Assembly: GCA_963772635.1 (NCBI GenBank)
Contig: CAVYYK010000032.1
Location: 124,001 to 188,000 of the forward strand
DNA: 64,000 nucleotides
Reading direction: 5' to 3'
Source: JAUXFS01 sp963772635
Lineage (GTDB): Bacteria; Pseudomonadota; Alphaproteobacteria; Rhodospirillales; Defluviicoccaceae
Made by a program: the position numbers and the translations under genes. The notes beneath the pieces are model-generated. The model was not told the DNA's origin. It was given only the letters and a program-made list of their open reading frames with translations, and made no database searches. Below are positions 18,108-25,193 of this stretch, one piece after another (the first letter of the stretch is position 1; every line of letters starts with the position of its first letter).

Positions 18108-18968
18108 TCACACGGAAGCCCGGTACTGAAGCAATCGCTTCACCGCCTCCTCGGGGAGAATCGATCTTTCCCATTGCGTCGATTCCGCCCCCCAGGCGGC
18201 GGCGGTTATCAGCGTCTCCTCCATCGACGCACGGGTCACCAGGGCGTGGAGCATACCGGCGGCGAACGCGTCGCCGGCACCGGTGGTATCGACCGGCACG
18301 ACCGTCGGCGAGGGCACGCGCAGCAGCTGCTCGGCGCCGTGGGCGACCGCGCCCTTGGGTCCGTGGGTCAGCACCACCGTTTGCAGGATGTCGCCGGCGA
18401 CACCGCGGCCGGCGGTGAACGGATCGTCCAGCATGTCGGCGTCGAGGTCCGACGCCGATGCCACCAGCACGTGGGCCGGCATGCCCCCCGGCTCGCATGG
18501 CGGCATGTGGGCGACGACGAAGGTCGAGGCGGCCGCCTCGAGGAGGAGCGGCGCCAGATCGTTCCGCCGGCTTCGCACGTAGAGGCAGTCGGCCCTCAGT
18601 CCCAACAGCCGCTCGGGCGGGATGTCCTGCGTGGTGCGGGTAACGTTGATGACGGTCCGTTCGCCGACGCTGTCGACGAGGATGATCGAACGGGTCGAGG
18701 GCTGGTCGACGAACTCGATCCGCGACGTATCGACGCCGGTCGCGGCCAGTTCGGCGGCCAATTGATGGCCCTGGTCGTCGTCACCCAAAGACGAGATGAC
18801 GAACACCTCGTGGCCGGCATAGGCGAGGGGAACCGCCGTGCACGCGGCGCCGCCCCCTAGGCGCGGCCCCTGCCACGACCCTTGCAGATGAGTGCCGACG
18901 CGAAACCGCCCGTCGAGCCTCACCACTTCGTCCCTGGCCACCGAACCGACCACGACGATCCGCGCCAT
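18108..18968 (-). CDS. PfkB-family sugar or nucleoside kinase
   Basis: A 286-aa ribokinase-like protein. The N-terminal pattern MARIVVVGSVARDEVVRLDG, the glycine-rich LGGGAACTAVPLAYAG (PfkB signature 1 region), and the anion-hole DTTGAGDAFAAG near residue 235 (signature 2, catalytic Asp) are visible. It phosphorylates a small hydroxyl substrate with ATP; which one cannot be told. GGAGGAT precedes ATG 18968. It is divergent from the MFS gene at 19074 (105-bp spacer), so the two may be co-regulated, for example as uptake and phosphorylation of one compound, but that is inference. Confidence 0.85.
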   Translation of the reverse strand: MARIVVVGSVARDEVVRLDGRFRVGTHLQGSWQGPRLGGGAACTAVPLAYAGHEVFVISSLGDDDQGHQLAAELAATGVDTSRIEFVDQPSTRSIILVDSVGERTVINVTRTTQDIPPERLLGLRADCLYVRSRRNDLAPLLLEAAASTFVVAHMPPCEPGGMPAHVLVASASDLDADMLDDPFTAGRGVAGDILQTVVLTHGPKGAVAHGAEQLLRVPSPTVVPVDTTGAGDAFAAGMLHALVTRASMEETLITAAAWGAESTQWERSILPEEAVKRLLQYRASV

Positions 18969-19073
18969 CGCTGATCCTCCCCTGCCCTCGGTTGGCCGGA
19001 AACTACAGGCTACGCGCCGAAAGGCCAAGGGAGTCGGTTGGCGCGGTCGGCGGCGTTCTGTAGGTTGCCGCCG

Positions 19074-20216
19074 ATGACCACCCGTTCCGACCGCCCCGCC
19101 CCGCGGCTGGCCTTCTTCTACGCCGCGTTCTTCACGGTGGTCGGCATCCAGTTGCCGTTCTGGCCGGTGTGGCTCGCCGCCAAGGGGATGTCGCCGGCGG
19201 AGATCGGCGTGCTGCTGGCGCTCGGCGTCGGCGCCAAGATCGCCGGCAACCCGCTCGCCGGCCATCTCGCCGACCGCCTCGGCGAACGGCGGCGGCCGAT
19301 GGTGGCGTTCGCCGGCTGCGGCCTCGCCGCCTTCGCCCTGTTCGGGGTGGTCGACGGGTTCTGGCCGATCTTCGTCGTCAGCCTGTTGTTCTTCACCCTG
19401 TGGCCGCCGATCATGCCGCTCGGCGAAAGCCTGACCATGCTCGCCGCCCGCGACGGCGCCCTCGACTACGGCCGCGTCCGGCTGTGGGGATCGCTGAGCT
19501 TCGTCGTCCTCGCGGTGGTCGCCGGCCGGGTCCTGGTGGACCAGCCGGCCGGGGCGATCTTCTGGATGGTGCTCGCCGCCATCGCCCTCACCGCCCTTTC
19601 CTGCCGACTGCTCCCCGACATCCGCCCCGAACGGGCGTCCTCGACGGCCCTGTCGATCCTCCGGCCGCTGCGCGACCGCTCGTTCGCCCTGTTCCTCGCC
19701 GCCGCGGCGCTGATCCAGGGCAGCCACGCGGTATACTACGCGTTCGGCACCCTCCACTGGCGGGCCGCCGGCTATTCCGAGGACGTCATCGGCGCCCTGT
19801 GGGCGGAAGGCGTCGTCGCCGAGATCCTCCTGTTCATCGTCGGCGGCCGCGTGCTGCGCCGGCTCGGCCCCGCCCGGCTGCTGGCGCTGGGTGGCGTCGC
19901 CGGGGCGGTGCGCTGGCTGGTGCTCGGCCTCACCGACGCCCTGCCGGCGCTGGTCTCGGTCCAGGCGCTGCACGCCTTCACCTTCGGCGCCGCGCATCTG
20001 GGGGCGATCCATTTCATCGCCCGGGCGGTGCCGCCGGCGCTGTCGGCGACGGCGCAGAGCCTCTATTCGTCGCTGGTGATGGGATTGGGGTTGGGGCTGA
20101 TGCTGCTCGCCTCCGGCCCGCTCTACGCCGCCCTCGCCGGCGCCGCCTACCTCCCGATGGCCGCCGCCGCCCTGATCGGCGGTATTCTGGCGTGGGTGCT
20201 GGCGCGACGGCGGTAA
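19074..20216 (+). CDS. MFS transporter, LacY/HcaT-like
   Basis: A 380-aa membrane protein with about 12 hydrophobic segments. FFTVVGIQLPFWPVWLAA is the first segment and the loop GHLADRLGERRRP is the typical MFS loop 2-3 motif. LWGSLSFVVLA in the middle fits the MFS_1-like (phenylpropionate permease/nucleoside H+ symporter) group. ATG 19074 lacks a clear Shine-Dalgarno; an upstream TTG adds 12 unconserved residues. Substrate unknown. It lies next to a divergent PfkB kinase. Confidence 0.85.
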   Translation: MTTRSDRPAPRLAFFYAAFFTVVGIQLPFWPVWLAAKGMSPAEIGVLLALGVGAKIAGNPLAGHLADRLGERRRPMVAFAGCGLAAFALFGVVDGFWPIFVVSLLFFTLWPPIMPLGESLTMLAARDGALDYGRVRLWGSLSFVVLAVVAGRVLVDQPAGAIFWMVLAAIALTALSCRLLPDIRPERASSTALSILRPLRDRSFALFLAAAALIQGSHAVYYAFGTLHWRAAGYSEDVIGALWAEGVVAEILLFIVGGRVLRRLGPARLLALGGVAGAVRWLVLGLTDALPALVSVQALHAFTFGAAHLGAIHFIARAVPPALSATAQSLYSSLVMGLGLGLMLLASGPLYAALAGAAYLPMAAAALIGGILAWVLARRR

Positions 20217-20275
20217 ATTTCAGGCATTGCCCACGGCCCGACATTTCCACGGCGCGGAGCTTGTGGCCGTCTCCC

Positions 20276-20704
20276 CTACTGCGAACTCACGATTGGCTCG
20301 AACGGATCGAGCACCTCTGCGCCGAGGTCCGCGACGTCGGCGACGTTGCGGGTGACCAGCGTCAGGCCGTAGACCTTGGCCGTCGCCGCGAGCAGGGCGT
20401 CGATCGTCGAGACGGGCCTTTTGGCGGCCATCCGTCCCCATTCGTCGGCGACCGCCCGATCGACCGGCAAGACTCGGTCGGAGAAGGACTTGTCGACGGC
20501 GGACAGCCAGGTTTCGAGGGCACGGGCGCGGGCCGGATCGTTCGGCCGTACCCGTTCGACCCCCTTGCGGATCTCACCCAGCACCAGCACGCTCAGATGG
20601 ATGTCGGCGTCATCGACCGCGGCATACCAGGCTGCGACCTTTGGATCGCAGCGGCCGCCCTTGCGCACCTCGGAGATGATGTTGGTGTCGATCAGGTAGC
20701 TCAC
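20276..20704 (-). CDS. PIN-domain toxin, FitB/VapC type
   Basis: A 142-aa PIN ribonuclease starting with GTG at 20704 (VSYLIDTNIISEVRKG). The acidic triad is visible: DTN near residue 6, VLGEIRKG (Glu) near 43 and STIDALLAATA (Asp) near 102, then LTLVTRNVAD. It overlaps its antitoxin as GTGA (20701-20704). It belongs to a different PIN subgroup than the pair at 10 kb, so the two are not recent copies. Confidence 0.88.
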   Translation of the reverse strand: MSYLIDTNIISEVRKGGRCDPKVAAWYAAVDDADIHLSVLVLGEIRKGVERVRPNDPARARALETWLSAVDKSFSDRVLPVDRAVADEWGRMAAKRPVSTIDALLAATAKVYGLTLVTRNVADVADLGAEVLDPFEPIVSSQ

Positions 20705-20940
20705 AGCTCGACGTCCCGCCCGAGATCGCGCTCCCTGCGGAGGTCGATGCCGTCGAGCGGGGCCGACGCGAGCAGCGCCTTCAACCCCTTGGCCGGGCCA
20801 GCCCCGAACGTCTCGCGCAGCAGCGCCCGGGTCTCGGCCTCGCGGTCCGGGTCGACCAGCGCAGCGACGACGCCGCGCACCAGCGGCGCGTCGTCCTTGC
20901 GGACATGAACCTCGACGCGGACGACGCCCCGGCGCTTCAT
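20701..20940 (-). CDS. Antitoxin partner of the PIN toxin
   Basis: A 79-aa protein with an N-terminal basic strand-like region (MKRRGVVRVEVHVRKDD) and a C-terminal acidic/arginine-rich tail (LDGIDLRRERDLGRDVEL) like the toxin-binding tails of small antitoxins. It is identified mainly by its position and 4-bp overlap with the PIN toxin. A palindrome upstream at 21003-21026 may be its operator. Confidence 0.65.
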   Translation of the reverse strand: MKRRGVVRVEVHVRKDDAPLVRGVVAALVDPDREAETRALLRETFGAGPAKGLKALLASAPLDGIDLRRERDLGRDVEL

Positions 20941-21002
20941 CCGACGGCGGTAAGTGTTTTGGGCCTTCTCTGGGTGCTCGGCACGCCGACATCCTCCGAT
21001 CT

Positions 21003-21026
21003 ATTTCCGGAAATTATACCGGAAAT
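21003..21026. promoter_or_regulatory. Palindrome upstream of the second toxin-antitoxin pair
   Basis: ATTTCCGG (21003-21010) and CCGGAAAT (21019-21026) form a perfect 8-bp inverted repeat with an 8-bp AT-rich centre, 63 bp before the antitoxin start. Toxin-antitoxin operons are normally autoregulated through such sites. The assignment is by position only. Confidence 0.45.
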
Positions 21027-21203
21027 CGACGTCGTCGACAATGATGAACTGCAAATCGATTTTAACCTGTTTGTCCCGCGAAGATGCATCGGGGAGCGGC
21101 AACGGTTCGCAAACTCCTGAGAGCCTGACCTCCGTTGGCCTTGCGGCAAATGAGTTATATGTCTGGGGGAATCCCGATGTTGCTGTCCCGGTGGGGTCGG
21201 ATC

Positions 21204-21381
21204 ATGGAATTCCTGGCGCTAGTGTCGTATCTTTTCGCCGGCGGGTTGACCGGGCTGCTGGCCGGCCTGTTCGGCCTCGGAGGCGGCGTGGTGCTGGTGC
21301 CGCTGTTCTATCTCAGCTTCCCCCACCTGGGGATTGCCACGGCCTTCCTGATGCATCTGGCCGTCGGCACATCACTGCGGC
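21204..21381 (+). pseudogene. Truncated TauE/SafE-family permease
   Basis: About 59 codons match the first two membrane segments of a sulfite-exporter TauE/SafE protein (MEFLALVSYLFAGGLTGLLA, then GLGGGVVLVPLF, and HLAVGTSL). The family normally has about 250 aa and 8 helices. The homology stops exactly where two 50-bp direct repeats begin (21381), so the gene was cut by an insertion or deletion there and the remaining part is gone. Confidence 0.75.
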
Positions 21382-21480
21382 ATTCCGGGAACATGATATC
21401 GAACTATGCCACATTCGGCCCTCGAGCGGGCATTCCCGGGACATGTTACCGAACTATGCCACGTTCGGCCCCCGAGGGCA
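21381..21480. repeat. Two tandem 50-bp repeats, IS-end-like
   Basis: 21381-21430 and 21431-21480 are diverged direct copies sharing GAACTATGCCACATTCGGCC (second copy GAACTATGCCACGTTCGGCC) and the CATTCC/CGGGACATG start. Repeated subterminal boxes of this kind are known at the ends of IS21-family elements. No transposase gene is nearby, so this would be one surviving end that truncated the TauE gene. The family is an inference from pattern memory. Confidence 0.5.
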
Positions 21481-21530
21481 GCGATCGACCGGGACCGTAG
21501 TTGTTGCCGGTGAACGCGCGGCCCCGTCGT

Positions 21531-22007
21531 TCAGCGCGCCTTGGTCAGTTCCAGACGACCCCACCAGCCTTCCACCTCCCACGATCCGATGAGATGAGGC
21601 GTACCGTCCTCGCCGATTTTCATTTCGAGATCGGTGTGCCCTTTCGCGTTGCAGTAACCGGGTAAGCCGGGAGAAGCGTTGACATAGGTGAACTCCCAGG
21701 AAACCTTGTTTTCCGCGAAAATCCCTGAGAAAACCTTGTCCGGGCACAGGGTCGCGTTTTCCCAGTCCTCCTCGCCCTCGATGCGGTTACCGTCGAGCCT
21801 TCTGATCGTTATGATGCCTTTTCGGCTTTCCTGGACGTTGTTTACGGAAACCCCCGACCAATCCCCCTGAAGATGGGCGGCGACCTCGTCGGGGGTCGCC
21901 GGGCGGAGCCGCTCCTTCCAAAAGATATCATAGGAGACGACGCCGACGATCCCGACGACGACGGCGATCGCAACAACCGGCAAAACGATCTTCGACCTGG
22001 CGCTCAT
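21531..22007 (-). CDS. Hypothetical membrane-anchored protein
   Basis: A 158-aa protein with one N-terminal membrane segment (KIVLPVVAIAVVVGIVGVV) and a soluble domain likely in the periplasm. The domain is rich in beta-type alternation and contains LQGDWSGVSVNN, then EGEEDWENATLCPDK and LPGYCNAKGHTDLEM with two Cys that could pair. The layout (GxWxG near the start, short strands) recalls small lipocalin-like folds, but I do not recognise a family. GGTGGGG stands before ATG 22007. It has no operon partner. Confidence 0.6.
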   Translation of the reverse strand: MSARSKIVLPVVAIAVVVGIVGVVSYDIFWKERLRPATPDEVAAHLQGDWSGVSVNNVQESRKGIITIRRLDGNRIEGEEDWENATLCPDKVFSGIFAENKVSWEFTYVNASPGLPGYCNAKGHTDLEMKIGEDGTPHLIGSWEVEGWWGRLELTKAR

Positions 22008-22110
22008 GGCCCCACCCCCCTATCGACCGAAAAGCCTGAAAGAATACTATCAGGACAAGGACCTGGGCGACAATCGGTTGAAATGGCCTCGTCCAAGTTC
22101 TCCGCATCCC

Positions 22111-22171
22111 GCCGCCGCGATCGGTCTGCTGCCAGGAGGTGACGGTGTTGCCTTCGGCCCTGCGGACGGTC
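22111..22171 (-). pseudogene. Duplicated fragment of the holC 3' end
   Basis: These 61 bp align without gaps to the last part of holC (about 23039-23099), with about 8 mismatches by eye; both encode the WQQTDRGG segment in the same orientation. The rest of holC is absent. The fragment stands directly before the promoter of the repeat element at 22192, while intact holC stands directly after that element, so it looks like a gene-end duplication made by insertion. Confidence 0.65.
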
Positions 22172-22191
22172 GTCACCGTCGCGGCAAGGCC

Positions 22192-22222
22192 TTGACAGTC
22201 GGCCATTATAGGTATATATACC
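22192..22222 (+). promoter_or_regulatory. Promoter with palindromic operator over the -10 box
   Basis: TTGACA (22192-22197), a 17-bp spacer and TATATA (22215-22220). The -10 lies inside a perfect 12-bp palindrome GGTATATATACC (22211-22222), a good place for a repressor. The downstream gene starts at 22254 after GGGAGG. The same design occurs at 43274-43302 before the second copy of the repeat element. Confidence 0.65.
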
Positions 22223-22253
22223 GATTAATAGGTTTTTCAACCGGGAGGACGCC

Positions 22254-22721
22254 ATGACTTTATTGAAGGCCCGGCAGGAGCGGTTCTGCCGGCGGTTCGC
22301 CGAACTGGCCTGCGCGACCACGGCGGCGCGGGCGGCCGGCTATGCGCCCAAATGGGCGAACACCGCCGGATACCGGTTGCTCCGTCATCCGCGCATCGCC
22401 CGGCGCATCGCCGAGATCGAGGCGGAGACGGCGCGGCTGCACAGCCGTTCCAGCGAGGTGCTGGTCGGCAAGCTGGAGAACGTCTACCGCCGCGCGGTCG
22501 TCGACCACCAGTTCAACGCCGCCGCCCGCGCCGTCGACCTGCAGGCGAGGATTCGTGGATTTACCGGCGCGATTGCGCTGGCGGCGGGAGCGGGCGAGTA
22601 CGCCGAGTGCGCCGACTGGCCCGAGGGGAGGACCGCGAACGGTGGCCGCGGGCCCCGTCCGAGCGCCTGCGGCGATCCCCGGCGGACCCGCCGCGGCGGC
22701 GCCGGCGCCGAGGGATTTTGA
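22254..22721 (+). CDS. Terminase small-subunit-like DNA-binding protein
   Basis: A 155-aa protein. Residues 1-90 match the Terminase_2 pattern: KARQERFCRRFAELACATTA, AGYAPKWANTAGYRLLRHP (helix-turn-helix), then RIAEIEAE and VGKLENVYRRAV. In phages this subunit recognises pac or cos DNA. There is no large subunit, portal or capsid gene nearby. The last 50 residues are Gly/Arg/Pro-rich and not conserved; an alternative frame there is Ala/Pro-rich, so a frame break near 22600 is possible. The gene has its own promoter and is followed at once by the GTCTAC motif array (22727-22981). I infer that the product may bind that array, as phage small subunits bind repeated sites. Confidence 0.65.
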   Translation: MTLLKARQERFCRRFAELACATTAARAAGYAPKWANTAGYRLLRHPRIARRIAEIEAETARLHSRSSEVLVGKLENVYRRAVVDHQFNAAARAVDLQARIRGFTGAIALAAGAGEYAECADWPEGRTANGGRGPRPSACGDPRRTRRGGAGAEGF

Positions 22722-22726
22722 AGAAT

Positions 22727-22981
22727 GTCTACTTTTGTTTCGGCAAAAACACGTTTTATATCAATGCACTAAACTAATTTCATGGCTACTTTCGTCTACC
22801 TGCCCGAAAAGGCCGTTCCAGCAGAATCAACGACTTAGCCGAAAAGATGTCTACTTTTGTCTACTTTTGTCTACCTTTCACATTCCGCCGCGAGGGGTTT
22901 CCTTTTTTATCAACGCGTTAACCGCCACGGAGGCGTAACGAAAGTAGACAAAACGGCCGGAAAAGTAGACAAAAGGTAGAC
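22727..22981 (+). repeat. GTCTAC array, two inward-facing arms (element copy 1)
   Basis: GTCTAC occurs at 22727, 22794, 22849, 22859 and 22869 in plus orientation, usually as TCTACTTTTG, three of them spaced 10 bp apart. The inverse GTAGAC occurs at 22944, 22965 and 22976. Between the arms lies AACGCGTT (22911-22918). No ORF of note crosses it apart from a frame of 18 codons at 22782. A close relative lies at 42888-43143 on the other strand. It is not a CRISPR: the units are too short and lack equal spacers. Confidence 0.75.
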
Positions 22982-23020
22982 ATTTTCAGGGAGACATTTT
23001 CGCCCCCCGCGCACCGCCGC

Positions 23021-23470
23021 CTAGGCCTTCCGTTCCCAGCCGCCGCGGTCGGTCTGCTGCCAATAGGTGACGGCGTGGTCTTCGGCCTTGCGGGCGGTCC
23101 AGCGCTCGCGGGCGGCGGCGACGGCGTCCGTATCGTTGCCGTCGAACAGGTCGAAGCAACGCTCGTAGTCGGCGATATGCGCCGAGTTGGCGCCTTCGGT
23201 GAGAAACAGGTAGGTGGCGCCGTTGGGGTTCTCGTCGGCGGCGGTGAGCCAGATCGGCTGGTCCTCGGCGGCGCCGTCCTTGGCGGTGCCGTGGGGCAGC
23301 CACGCGTCCTGATCGTAGGTCCACAGCTCCGTCGCCAGGGCCTCGACACGCTCCTTCGAGCCGGCGAGCACCACCGCCCGCTTGCCGGCGGCGAGGGTCT
23401 TCTCGAGCAGCTTCGGCAGCGCCTTCTCCAGCGGCGACCGGGTCAGGTGATAGAACGCGACGTCGGTCAC
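23021..23470 (-). CDS. holC: DNA polymerase III chi subunit
   Basis: A 149-aa protein of the HolC family, which links the clamp loader to SSB. The pattern VAFYHLTRSPLEKALPKLLE at the N-terminus, AVVLAGSKERVEAL, and DQDAWLPHGTAKDG then PIWLT are typical. The start is GTG 23470; no ATG is available. It lies 45 bp after pepA on the same strand, a conserved pairing in alphaproteobacteria. Its 3' end abuts the repeat element and is partly duplicated at 22111-22171. Confidence 0.92.
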   Translation of the reverse strand: MTDVAFYHLTRSPLEKALPKLLEKTLAAGKRAVVLAGSKERVEALATELWTYDQDAWLPHGTAKDGAAEDQPIWLTAADENPNGATYLFLTEGANSAHIADYERCFDLFDGNDTDAVAAARERWTARKAEDHAVTYWQQTDRGGWERKA

Positions 23471-23515
23471 CGGTTTCCCGCCCGGCAGGGGTTCGCCATC
23501 GTCGGGTCCGGACCG

Positions 23516-25060
23516 CTATTTGCCCTCGTAATGGTCGGCGATCAGCCTGTCGAGCAGACGGACGCCGAAGCCGGTACCGCCCTTGGGCACCACGTCCCGG
23601 TCCTTCTTCGACCAGGCGACGCCGGCGATATCGAGATGCGCCCACGGCGTGTCGTCGACGAACCGCTTGAGGAACTGGGCGGCGGTGGTGCTGCCGGCGC
23701 CGCGCTCGCCGGTGTTCTTCATGTCGGCGATCTCCGACTTGATCATCTTGTCGTATTCCTCGCCCAACGGCATCCGCCACAGCGGTTCGGCGACGGCGTC
23801 GCCGGCGGCGGCGAGGCGCTCGGCGAGCTCCTCGTCGTTGGCGAACAGCCCCGCCTTCTCGTTGCCGAGACAGATGATGATGGCGCCGGTGAGGGTCGCC
23901 AGATCGACCATCAGCCGGGGCTTGAACCGCTCCTTGCAGTACCACAGCGCATCGGCCAGCACCAACCGACCTTCGGCGTCGGTGTTGATGACCTCGATGG
24001 TCTGGCCGGACATCGAGGTGACGACGTCGCCGGGACGCTGGGCCTTTCCCGACGGCATGTTCTCGACCAGGCCGACGACGCCGACGGCGTTGACCTTGGC
24101 CTTTCGGCCTGCGAGCGCCTTCATCAGGCCGATGACCACCGCCGAGCCGGCCATGTCCCACTTCATGTCCTCCATGCCGGCGGAGGGCTTGATCGAGATC
24201 CCGCCGGTGTCGAAGGTGACGCCCTTGCCGATGAACGCCAGCGGTGCATCGCCCTTCGCCGCACCCTTCTTCTCCTTCTTCGACTTGCCGCCCTTCGCGT
24301 CCGGTTTACCGGCGCCGTTCCACTGCATGACGACGAGCTGGGACTCCCGGTCGCTGCCCTGACCGACGGCGAGCAGCGCGCCCATGCCGAGCTTTTCCAT
24401 CTTGGCTTCGCCGAACACCTCGACCTTGACGCCGAGATCGGTGAGCGCCTTGGCCTCGGCCGCCAGCAATTCCGGATAGATGACGTTGGAAGGCTCGGAG
24501 ACCAGGTCGCGGGTGAAGAACACCCCGTCCACGACCTTCTCCCGCGGCCCATACAGCTTGCGCGCCTCGCCCGCACCGTCGCAACCGATGGTCAGCGCAC
24601 CGAGGCTCGGCTTGTCCTCGTCCTTTTCCTTGGTCATGTATTTTCCGAAGCGGTAAGACCGGAGCCGGGCTCCCAACGCCAGTTCCGCGGCCATTTCCGC
24701 CGGAGCCATCGAGCAGCCGTCGACGGCGTCCACGGCCACCGTTGCCGCCTTGTGTCCCTGATTGCCGAGGGCGGCATAGATCCGACCGCCGACCGCCTGC
24801 ATCCGCAGCGCATCGATGTCGCCGGCCTTGCCGAGACCGACCAGCAACACGCGATCGAGCCCGCCGTCCCCCGGCGCGACCATCGCCAGGGCCTGGTCCT
24901 TCTTGCCGCGAAACCGGCTCGCATTCATCGCCCGAACGACCCCACCGTTCATCCGCTGATCGAGCTGCTTGGCGCTGGCGGTGAGCTTACGATCCTCGAG
25001 CACGCCAACCACCAGAACTCCCTGTTCGGGAAGGGCGGGCGCGGAAAAAGCAATCTTCAT
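23516..25060 (-). CDS. pepA: Leucyl aminopeptidase, M17 family
   Basis: A 514-aa cytosolic aminopeptidase with two metal ions. The M17 signature NTDAEGRLVLADAL near residue 345 and metal-binding GKGVTFDTGGISIKPS near 275 are intact, as is MKWDMAGSAVV. A lysine-rich loop (KGGKSKKEKKGAAKGD near residue 255) is inserted just ahead of the catalytic domain; most relatives lack such a long basic stretch. Divergence from lptF/lptG cannot be checked because the next upstream gene is amrS, on the same strand and 133 bp away. Confidence 0.95.
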   Translation of the reverse strand: MKIAFSAPALPEQGVLVVGVLEDRKLTASAKQLDQRMNGGVVRAMNASRFRGKKDQALAMVAPGDGGLDRVLLVGLGKAGDIDALRMQAVGGRIYAALGNQGHKAATVAVDAVDGCSMAPAEMAAELALGARLRSYRFGKYMTKEKDEDKPSLGALTIGCDGAGEARKLYGPREKVVDGVFFTRDLVSEPSNVIYPELLAAEAKALTDLGVKVEVFGEAKMEKLGMGALLAVGQGSDRESQLVVMQWNGAGKPDAKGGKSKKEKKGAAKGDAPLAFIGKGVTFDTGGISIKPSAGMEDMKWDMAGSAVVIGLMKALAGRKAKVNAVGVVGLVENMPSGKAQRPGDVVTSMSGQTIEVINTDAEGRLVLADALWYCKERFKPRLMVDLATLTGAIIICLGNEKAGLFANDEELAERLAAAGDAVAEPLWRMPLGEEYDKMIKSEIADMKNTGERGAGSTTAAQFLKRFVDDTPWAHLDIAGVAWSKKDRDVVPKGGTGFGVRLLDRLIADHYEGK

Positions 25061-25193
25061 CGGACGTCCTTTCGTCGCGGTCAGGTTTCGGCGGCTGCCG
25101 GCGGTTCAGTATTTAGACCGAACGACGGCAAAAGAAAGGGTTTGTTGGCAGTCAGGCACTATCCGCGGTGTCGGTCGTCGATGCGCCGGAGAC

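Noticed and set aside
22727..22981. CRISPR array
   Set aside because: Units are 10-11 bp with no equal unique spacers, the two arms are in opposite orientation, and there are no cas genes.
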